The notes under the pieces are model-generated. The model saw only the letters and a list, made by a program, of their open reading frames with translations, ran no database searches and was not told the DNA's origin. 8,718 bases of DNA from Armatimonadota bacterium (GTDB taxonomy: Bacteria; Armatimonadota; DTGP01; JAHWJO01), in assembly GCA_019348365.1 (NCBI GenBank), contig JAHWJO010000171.1, positions 1-8,718 on the forward strand, given 5' to 3'. This document shows, piece after piece, positions 1 through 5,186 of the stretch (position 1 is its first letter; each line of letters opens with the position of its first letter). The position numbers and the translations under genes were made by a program.

Positions 1-1398
1 GTCGGTCCACCGGGGCCGCACGGGGATCCAGAGGAACCGCCCGTTCTGGCTCGTCAGCCCCAATGATTCGGCGTACAGCTCCGCCAGGCGCGACTTCCCC
101 GTGCCGGACGCGCCGGAGAGGATGACGAGTCCGCCCGTCTTCATCGAGATGTGAAGGTCGATGATCTCCTCGTTCGTGAAGTGGAACCGCCGCCCCGCGA
201 TGTAGCGCGTGATGTGATCGACCAGCTCCCATTCTGCCCGGAACGACGAGGGAACTTCCACCACGTCCTCAGTTTCCGGCGGGGCCACCGATTCGGCGGG
301 GGCCGGTGCGACCGGAGTGACCGGAGCCGGGGGAGCGGGTCGGAGTTCCGGCTCCGGGGCCGGTCCCACCGTTCGCATCTTCCAGACCTGTTCCCGGCAG
401 TCGTTGCGGATGATGAGGTGCCCGCCGAAATTCATCCAGCCGTCCGGGGGAAGGGTTTTCAAGGTGTCAATCGGAACGTAGCCGACGCCGCTCTCCTTCT
501 TCCGGTAAGGGCCGAAGAGCCGGGTGCCGTCCGAGAGTCCGAGCTCCCATTCATCCCGCAGGATGCAGCGGTACCGCTCGTCCACCGTTTCCAGGGCTTC
601 CATGTAGGTCTTCATGTCCGGGGCGACTTCCCGCACGCGGGGGCACCAGAACCATTCCCACCGCCCGACCCGCTCCTGCCGGATGTACCGGAAGGCTTCG
701 ATCCGGTCGGCCTCCAGATCGAACAGACGGTGATCCACCACGTTCAGCGGATCGGTCATCGGGGTCTCGAAGGTGTAGATAAGGTTGGCGGCCTCCCGGA
801 TCTGCAACAGGTCCGTGTTATCGGGAACGATAAGGTTCTTCCCCTGGGCATCGAGCACCAACGGCCCGAAGACCGCGTTGCGGTACGACAGCCCGAAGAA
901 CTCCGGCATCACGTCCTCGGCTTCCGTCATGGACGCGAACGGACGGATCTTCCTCCGCTCCGCGTTCGGGAGGAGGTCCAGCGGCAGGCAATAGGTGTAG
1001 ATGAGATGCGCCGCCGCCTCCGGCTTGGATTCGACGGAGAGCAAAACGGCGGGGGTCAGCAGCTCCGAAGGGTTCAGCCAATCCCGCCCGTACATATCCC
1101 GGTTTAACCAATGGCGGCAGAGGATCAATCTGCCGGTGAGTTCGCGTCGGGCTCGCTCCTTCCTCAAATCCTGGGGCAGGGTATGGTCGTCGTAGTATCC
1201 CAGGGATTGCAGGTCCGGGGAATGGCAGACGACGTAATCAAAGTTCCTCTGATACATCTGGCGGACGGCTTCGCGCCCGGCCAGGATGTCCAGATCCATC
1301 TTAAGATCGCCCCGGGCGGTGACGCCCAGGTATCCGTCCGAACGGTCATCCAGGTTAAACCTCCCCAGAATGACCGATCCCGTAACAGCGCTCGGCAT
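1..1398 (-). CDS. McrB-like AAA+ ATPase with unrecognised N-terminal domain (C-terminus cut by window edge)
   Basis: The frame is open from ATG 1398 to the left edge, giving 466 codons with no stop, so the 3' end is missing. The start is supported by AAAGGAG (1405-1411) six bases upstream. Residues 1-344 form a large domain I do not recognise, with an aromatic cluster WEWFW at 247-251. Residues 345-379 are a Pro/Ala-rich linker. Residues 380-428 look helical, ending in a hydrophobic strand (LVILS), then Walker A GASGTGKS at 429-436. The following 'FLWIPVRPRWTD' matches the segment that follows Walker A in McrB-type AAA+ GTPases/ATPases. Walker B, the McrB NxxD signature and sensor motifs would lie off the window. 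In McrB systems the N-terminal domain selects the DNA target and a downstream McrC supplies the nuclease; here that downstream gene would be to the left and is unseen. A role in DNA restriction or defence is therefore inference. Another AAA+ family (MoxR-like) remains possible. Confidence 0.
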   Translation of the reverse strand, partial: MPSAVTGSVILGRFNLDDRSDGYLGVTARGDLKMDLDILAGREAVRQMYQRNFDYVVCHSPDLQSLGYYDDHTLPQDLRKERARRELTGRLILCRHWLNRDMYGRDWLNPSELLTPAVLLSVESKPEAAAHLIYTYCLPLDLLPNAERRKIRPFASMTEAEDVMPEFFGLSYRNAVFGPLVLDAQGKNLIVPDNTDLLQIREAANLIYTFETPMTDPLNVVDHRLFDLEADRIEAFRYIRQERVGRWEWFWCPRVREVAPDMKTYMEALETVDERYRCILRDEWELGLSDGTRLFGPYRKKESGVGYVPIDTLKTLPPDGWMNFGGHLIIRNDCREQVWKMRTVGPAPEPELRPAPPAPVTPVAPAPAESVAPPETEDVVEVPSSFRAEWELVDHITRYIAGRRFHFTNEEIIDLHISMKTGGLVILSGASGTGKSRLAELYAESLGLTSQNGRFLWIPVRPRWTD

Positions 1399-1783
1399 GT
1401 GATGCTCCTTTCAATCCTATCGAAGAGTTTTATTTTCATAAGCGATACCATCCCAGAGGATCAGCCGGTCGCGTGACACGGCTGCGCGGGGGTCCGGCCC
1501 CTTGCCGGACCATGAGAGGATGAGTAATTCAATTATCACACAAAGCTCCGTTCCTCACCATCTGTTTTCTGCGGGGCGAGGGGTTGTCCTATGCGGGATC
1601 GGTAGAAAACCTCTCCGGAGGGGACATAGAAGTTCTGCTATCTCATAGACACCCGAAGAGGCGACAGCGTTCAGTCTTCATCCATATTCCACGAGGAGAT
1701 CATGTGGATTCTTTTCAGAACGAATCGGCAGAGGCCATGGGTATAAAGGAGAAGCGGAATTCGGCCCGAAAGCGGAGGGTGCT
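1399..1783. other. Divergent intergenic region between the AAA+ gene and the AEC transporter
   Basis: This 385-bp stretch separates two divergently transcribed genes and must hold promoters for both. Two AT-rich patches stand out from the GC-rich background: about 1416-1440, just upstream of the AAA+ gene RBS, and about 1523-1546. Between them is a strong hairpin (1491-1511). I could not find a convincing paired -35/-10 for either gene. A 14-codon ORF (1702-1746) with a close AGGAG could be a leader peptide but has no other support. No RNA gene or mobile-element remnant is recognisable. Confidence 0.5.
1491..1511. repeat. Perfect 8-bp GC-rich hairpin in divergent intergenic region
   Basis: The arms GGTCCGGC (1491-1498) and GCCGGACC (1504-1511) are perfectly complementary around the five-base loop CCCTT. 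No T-tract follows on either strand, so it is not a standard intrinsic terminator. Its place between divergent genes makes an operator-like site or an mRNA 5'-leader structure more likely, which is inference. Confidence 0.6.
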
Positions 1784-2701
1784 ATGCTGATCGCCGCCTC
1801 CGTCCTGCTGCCGGTCCTGTTCACGATCTCCATCGGATTCCTGATCGAGCGCTTCCGGCAGATGGACACCCGCACCCTCTCCACGATCTCGATCTACGTT
1901 CTCACGCCCAGCCTCGTCTTCTACTCGCTGCTGACGACGCAGCTCACCCACCGCGACATTTTCCAGCTCATCCTCTTCCTGCCGCTGCTCACCTTCGGGC
2001 TCTGGGGCGTGACCCGGCTCTCCCTCGGGCTTCGCCGGGAACCCCCGGAGGAAGAAGGTCCGGCGATGCTCTGCACCCTGTTCATGAACGCGGGGAACTA
2101 CGGCATCCCCATGTCCCGCAGCGCGTTCGGCGAAGCGGGGGTGGAGCACGGGGTCGTCTGGGTGATCGTGCAGAACTCGCTGCTGTTCCCTTTAGCGACC
2201 TACTACGCCGCGCGCGACCAGCACGGCAGCCTGAACGCGATCAAGGCCGTCTTCAAGCTCCCCGCGATCTGGGCCGTATTCCTTGCAGGACTCCTCCGAT
2301 TGATGAACGTCACCCTGCCGGACGGGATTCTGGAGCCGATCCGGAGCATCGGGTACGCCATGATCCCCATCGCCCAGATCCTGCTGGGGGTGCAGCTCGC
2401 CAAAACGATGAAAGAGGCCCATCACGCGCGCGTGGACCGGATCGCGTGGGCGGTCGGTATCCGGCTCATCGCCGCGCCCCTGCTGGCGGTCCCCATCGCG
2501 GCGGCGCTCGGCGCGGAGGGGCTGACGTACAAGGTCCTCGTCCTGCTCGCCGGAACGCCCACCGCCGTCAACATCTCGATCCTGGCGATGGAATTCGACG
2601 CGCGCCCGCATTTCGTGGCATCAGTGGTCTTCTTCTCGACGGTGTTCAGCTTCCTGACGCTGAGCGTCACGCTCAGTCTGCTGGGGGTGGGGGCGAGATG
2701 A
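1784..2701 (+). CDS. AEC (auxin efflux carrier) family transporter
   Basis: This 305-residue integral membrane protein matches the usual length of bacterial AEC-family secondary carriers (about 300-320 residues, ten transmembrane helices). Hydrophobic helices are visible at roughly 3-22, 33-51, 57-79, 95-112, 122-142, 159-175, 187-206, 220-241, 248-268 and 277-300. Two conserved broken-helix regions are present: NAGNYGIP at 102-109 and GTPTAVNISILAMEF at 257-271. These correspond to the crossover motifs that form the substrate site in the fold shared with PIN and bile-acid transporters. Characterised bacterial members export organic acids such as malate or malonate; the substrate cannot be read from sequence. 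The ATG is supported by GGAGG (1774-1778) with a five-base spacer. The gene stands alone on the plus strand, divergent from the AAA+ gene and tail-to-tail with the NYN gene. Confidence 0.93.
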   Translation: MLIAASVLLPVLFTISIGFLIERFRQMDTRTLSTISIYVLTPSLVFYSLLTTQLTHRDIFQLILFLPLLTFGLWGVTRLSLGLRREPPEEEGPAMLCTLFMNAGNYGIPMSRSAFGEAGVEHGVVWVIVQNSLLFPLATYYAARDQHGSLNAIKAVFKLPAIWAVFLAGLLRLMNVTLPDGILEPIRSIGYAMIPIAQILLGVQLAKTMKEAHHARVDRIAWAVGIRLIAAPLLAVPIAAALGAEGLTYKVLVLLAGTPTAVNISILAMEFDARPHFVASVVFFSTVFSFLTLSVTLSLLGVGAR

Positions 2702-2708
2702 TCCCCGT

Positions 2709-3263
2709 TCAGTGCTTCGCTTCCTCTTTGAACTCGATTTCGTCCCTCAGCTCGTCGAGGTAGATCGGGGGGGAGGACGATTCGGCGGAGAGTTCGTCGG
2801 AGAGGGTGTGCTTCCAGGAGGCCACTTCCACCCGAAGGCCCTGGCTCTTCAGCGATTTGACCGGTTCCAGGTAATCCCGGTCCCCGGCGACGAGCACGGC
2901 GGTATCGTAGGCGTGCTGCATGCCCAGAGTCAGCATTTTGGTGGCGATCCCGATATCCACGCCTTTCTCTTTCGGCACCGTTTCCTCATGGTTGCACTTG
3001 CTGCACCGGACGGTGGTCTTTCCCAACTCGTAGATCTGGACTTCCCAGCGCAGCCCTTCTCTCAGGTGGCGGTAAAAGTCGTTCTGGATTTCGGCTGCCG
3101 GATCATGGGCGGATGCGAAAAAGAACGTCTGCCAAATTTGCCCGTCACGGCCCAGGTAATTCTCGAATTTCTGCCAGTCGATCTTCCACCCGACCTCTTC
3201 CTGCCCGTGGTAGATGTTCGACTCGTCGATGAAACAGATGATCTTGCCCCGATCCTGATCCAC
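2709..3263 (-). CDS. NYN domain (PIN-like, LabA/DUF88 type) putative ribonuclease
   Basis: The 184-residue product has the NYN/PIN-like fold signature: strand plus acid FIDESNI (D13, N16), a middle acid in KGVDIGIATKML (D103), and VLVAGDRDYLEPV with D128 and D130. Together these form the acidic metal-binding site of this nuclease superfamily. A CxxC pair (C87, C90) sits in the loop before the middle acid. The C-terminal tail (from about 155) is acidic and Ser/Glu-rich. Family members are thought to cleave RNA with Mg2+; the target here is unknown. The start is GTG: GGAGGA lies eight bases upstream, and an in-frame TGA at 3297-3299 leaves no ATG, GTG or TTG upstream. Its stop lies 7 bp from the stop of the convergent AEC gene. 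It may be cotranscribed from the ADH gene 103 bp upstream. Confidence 0.9.
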   Translation of the reverse strand: MDQDRGKIICFIDESNIYHGQEEVGWKIDWQKFENYLGRDGQIWQTFFFASAHDPAAEIQNDFYRHLREGLRWEVQIYELGKTTVRCSKCNHEETVPKEKGVDIGIATKMLTLGMQHAYDTAVLVAGDRDYLEPVKSLKSQGLRVEVASWKHTLSDELSAESSSPPIYLDELRDEIEFKEEAKH

Positions 3264-3271
3264 TCTGCGCG

Positions 3272-3277
3272 TCCTCC
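3272..3277 (-). promoter_or_regulatory. Shine-Dalgarno GGAGGA deciding the GTG start of the NYN gene
   Basis: GGAGGA on the minus strand is placed eight bases before GTG 3263. Together with the in-frame stop TGA at 3297-3299, this fixes the start codon as GTG. Confidence 0.8.
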
Positions 3278-3280
3278 GTT

Positions 3281-3317
3281 CGATGGGTCCAGCAATTCAC
3301 CCCTATATGCCCCATCG
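3281..3317. repeat. Spaced inverted repeat upstream of the NYN gene
   Basis: CGATGGG (3281-3287) and CCCATCG (3311-3317) are perfect 7-bp arms separated by 23 bp. The interval includes CATATAG on the minus strand, a possible -10-like sequence. The arrangement would suit an operator around a promoter for the NYN gene, but no clear -35 is seen, and a chance repeat is possible. Confidence 0.35.
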
Positions 3318-3366
3318 TGAAGGAGAATAAACAGGAGCGGTACGAGGGCATGAGCGGGGGATTGCA

Positions 3367-4503
3367 TCAACCGTAGGCAGCTTCCAGTACGGCCTTTGCA
3401 TCAGATTCGGTCACGGGGCGGGGATTGCTCTTTGTGGAACCGGAGGGCATCGCGTCCCGCGCCACCCCCTCGAACATCTCCCGCTCAAGCCCGATCTCCT
3501 TCAAGCCTCCGGTCAGGCCCACGTTCCGCTGGATCTCCTCCACCCTGCGGATGAACGCCTCCGCCGTCGCTTCCTCCAATCCGCAGGCGGCGGCAAGTCG
3601 GGCCAGTCGGTCCCGCGCGGCCTCCTGGTTGTACCGGAGCACCGCCGGGAGCAGCAACCCGCAGACGAGGCCGTGATGGGCGTGCGTCCGGTACCCGACG
3701 GGATGCGCCAGCCCATGGACCAGACCCAGGCGGGCGTTGTTCAGCGTGATCCCGGCGGTCATGCTTCCCTGAGCCACCTGCTCTCGCGCTTCGCGGTCCG
3801 CTCCCTCGCGAACGGCCCGCTCCAGATGCGCTTCCAGCCGGCGGGTCGCATCCAGCGCCAGGGGGTCGGTGAGGGGACCCGCTCCGAGGGAGAGGTACGA
3901 CTCGATGGCCTGAGTGAACGCATCGAAGCCCACCCGCGCCGTCAGCTCCGGCGGGCAGGAGACGGTCAGCTCCGGGTCCACCAGCGCGAGATCGGGGAGG
4001 AGCGCCAGACCCCGGAAGCTCGCCTTGACTTCTTTTTCCGCATTCGTGAAGACGACCGCCATCGCGCATTCGGACCCGGTGCCGGAGGTGGTGGGAACGC
4101 AGATCAGGCCGATTCTCTCGCGGGGCAGTTCCCGTCCCTCCAGCGCCTGGGCGGCGGTGAAGTCGGCTTTGACGAGCGCCGCCGCCGCCTTACCGGTATC
4201 CATCGCGCTTCCGCCTCCGATGGCGATGACCGCTTCCGCATCGTGGACCCGCGCGACTTCAACGGCGCGGTCGCACGATTCGACGGTCGGTTCCGGTTCG
4301 GCGGAAAAGACCTCCGCTACGATATTCTCCGCCGCCAGCCGCGTCACCAGCTCATCGAGTTGGCCGGATTCCCGGAAGGAGCGGCCTCCGGTCACGATGA
4401 GCACCCGACGGCCCAGCGCAGCGGCTTCCTTCGGGAGTTCGCTGAAGACGCCCCATCCGAACCGGATGCGAGACGGAGCGGTAAAGGTGTAAGGAGAGAT
4501 CAT
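3367..4503 (-). CDS. Iron-containing (group III) alcohol dehydrogenase
   Basis: The 378-residue length is typical of the Fe-ADH family, which oxidises alcohols or reduces aldehydes with NAD(P)H in the cytosol. The N-terminal nucleotide-binding half carries GGGSAMDTGK (G96-K105) and PTTSGTGSE (137-145). The metal-site half carries GFDAFTQAIESYLS with D194, and VHGLAHPVG followed by HHG with H263, H267 and H277. In FucO-like enzymes the ligands are Asp, His, His, His in the spacing D-x3-H ... H-x13-H. Here the second ligand position is Gln198. The C-terminal NPRP motif (360-363) is also family-typical. The substrate is not predictable. The ATG start gives the standard N-terminus (F-x-x-PSRIRFGWG), but no Shine-Dalgarno is present: the leader is a C-rich tandem repeat. 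The gene lies 113 bp downstream of the zinc-ribbon gene and 103 bp upstream of the NYN gene, all on the minus strand. Confidence 0.93.
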   Translation of the reverse strand: MISPYTFTAPSRIRFGWGVFSELPKEAAALGRRVLIVTGGRSFRESGQLDELVTRLAAENIVAEVFSAEPEPTVESCDRAVEVARVHDAEAVIAIGGGSAMDTGKAAAALVKADFTAAQALEGRELPRERIGLICVPTTSGTGSECAMAVVFTNAEKEVKASFRGLALLPDLALVDPELTVSCPPELTARVGFDAFTQAIESYLSLGAGPLTDPLALDATRRLEAHLERAVREGADREAREQVAQGSMTAGITLNNARLGLVHGLAHPVGYRTHAHHGLVCGLLLPAVLRYNQEAARDRLARLAAACGLEEATAEAFIRRVEEIQRNVGLTGGLKEIGLEREMFEGVARDAMPSGSTKSNPRPVTESDAKAVLEAAYG

Positions 4504-4505
4504 GG

Positions 4506-4551
4506 GAGTTGGGAAATTGGGGAGTTGTGAGTTGGGAAATTGGGGAGTTGG
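4506..4551. repeat. 23-bp tandem repeat, two copies, directly upstream of the ADH start
   Basis: Copy one spans 4506-4528 and copy two 4529-4551; they differ only at the last base. Each reads as purine-rich GAGTTGGGAAATTGGGGAGT plus three bases on the plus strand, so the ADH mRNA leader is pyrimidine-rich. A degenerate continuation (GGGAGG) follows at 4551-4556. The repeat begins three bases from the ADH start codon and occupies the normal ribosome-binding position. Confidence 0.85.
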
Positions 4552-4616
4552 GGAGGCAGGAAAGGTGTTGTGGATTCCGGCGATGACCTGCGTTCCGCCG
4601 ATCTGAAGCGACGGAT

Positions 4617-5030
4617 CTAATCCTCATTGGAAGCGCCGGGGGGCCTGCCGGGGCCGTCCTTAAAAAAGCCCGGAGGCGGATCGGGAGGCGGGTCCGGCGG
4701 CAGATCCGCTTCGGAAGCCGGAGCGTCCGATTCATCGGGTTCCTCAGCGTCGAAGAACCGGGTGCGCCGCTCGCGCGCCGGGTTGAGGAGCACGTCCTGG
4801 GGGAGGTCCATCCGGGCCAGCGCCTCCTGAAGCTGCGCCGAGATCTCCGAGAGGACTTCCCCGGTATTGATCTCCGTCCCCTTCTGGAGGAACTGCACCT
4901 GATGCTCCCACCCGCACCCCGGACAGACCGCCACCACTCCGTAGCGGGGGTTCTCCCCGAGCGGCAGGTCCCCCCGCCCACATTTCGGGCAGTGCGCTTC
5001 CAGAATCAGAGTGACGGAGAGTTTCAGCAT
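4617..5030 (-). CDS. Small zinc-ribbon protein with acidic, proline-rich tail (hypothetical)
   Basis: I do not recognise a named family. The 137-residue product has two CxxC knuckles, HCPKCG (C14, C17) and VCPGCG (C36, C39), spaced as in a four-cysteine zinc ribbon. A likely helical segment covers about 57-74. From about 93 the tail is acidic and then Pro-rich (PPDPPPDPPPG, 111-121), probably disordered. There is no signal peptide or membrane segment. Such ribbons bind nucleic acid or partner proteins; nothing here shows which. The ATG is the first plausible start but has only a weak GAGAA upstream. The gene lies downstream of the phosphatase terminator and may head a minus-strand unit with the ADH and NYN genes. 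Confidence 0.75.
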   Translation of the reverse strand: MLKLSVTLILEAHCPKCGRGDLPLGENPRYGVVAVCPGCGWEHQVQFLQKGTEINTGEVLSEISAQLQEALARMDLPQDVLLNPARERRTRFFDAEEPDESDAPASEADLPPDPPPDPPPGFFKDGPGRPPGASNED

Positions 5031-5100
5031 GGGTTCTCAAATCAGCACACCGGGGTTTCGGGGGAGCCGCCCGGTCTGCACTCCGGACGATCACGTTCCT

Positions 5101-5131
5101 ATAGTATTCGAGTTAAAGCCGTAAAACGCAA
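5101..5131 (-). promoter_or_regulatory. Weak candidate promoter for the zinc-ribbon gene
   Basis: On the minus strand TACTAT (5101-5106) resembles a -10 box. The best -35-like element, TTGCGT (5126-5131), is 19 bp away, longer than optimal, and overlaps the tail of the preceding terminator. A start near 5095 would give a leader of about 65 bases. Confidence 0.25.
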
Positions 5132-5155
5132 AGAGCGGGGGCTCCCCCCGCTCTT
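5120..5155 (-). terminator. Rho-independent terminator after the phosphatase gene
   Basis: A perfect 11-bp stem (AAGAGCGGGGG, 5131-5141, and its complement, 5145-5155) closes a three-base loop. On the minus strand the stem is followed by TGCGTTTTAC, a modest T-rich tail. It begins about 31 bases after the stop codon of the receiver-GAF-phosphatase gene. It should stop read-through into the zinc-ribbon gene. Confidence 0.78.
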
Positions 5156-5186
5156 CATACGTTTGCACGCTCACCCGGTCAGATAC

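Noticed and set aside
151..1107. Long plus-strand ORF opposite the AAA+ gene
   Set aside because: Its product is Arg/Gly/Pro/Val-rich with no family signature and lies antisense to the open minus frame carrying Walker A. It is a GC-bias shadow.
1702..1746. 14-codon ORF with AGGAG, possible leader peptide
   Set aside because: The spacer to ATG is only three bases, and there is no attenuator hairpin or run of regulatory codons. It is too weak to annotate.
1584..1790. 68-codon plus-strand ORF before the AEC gene
   Set aside because: It has no convincing Shine-Dalgarno, its composition looks non-coding, and it overlaps the AEC start in another frame.
2660..2676. Hairpin at the AEC 3' end as a bidirectional terminator
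   Set aside because: It has a 7-bp stem but no T-tract on either strand, and it is explained by the repeated codons for LTLSVTLS.
3062..3370. Minus-strand ORF whose ATG overlaps the ADH stop codon (TGATG)
   Set aside because: The TGATG overlap looks like translational coupling. However, most of the frame runs through the conserved NYN gene in the wrong frame and its product has no domain features.
3673..4530. Plus-strand ORF opposite the ADH gene
   Set aside because: It is antisense to a full-length conserved Fe-ADH and its translation has no recognisable motifs.
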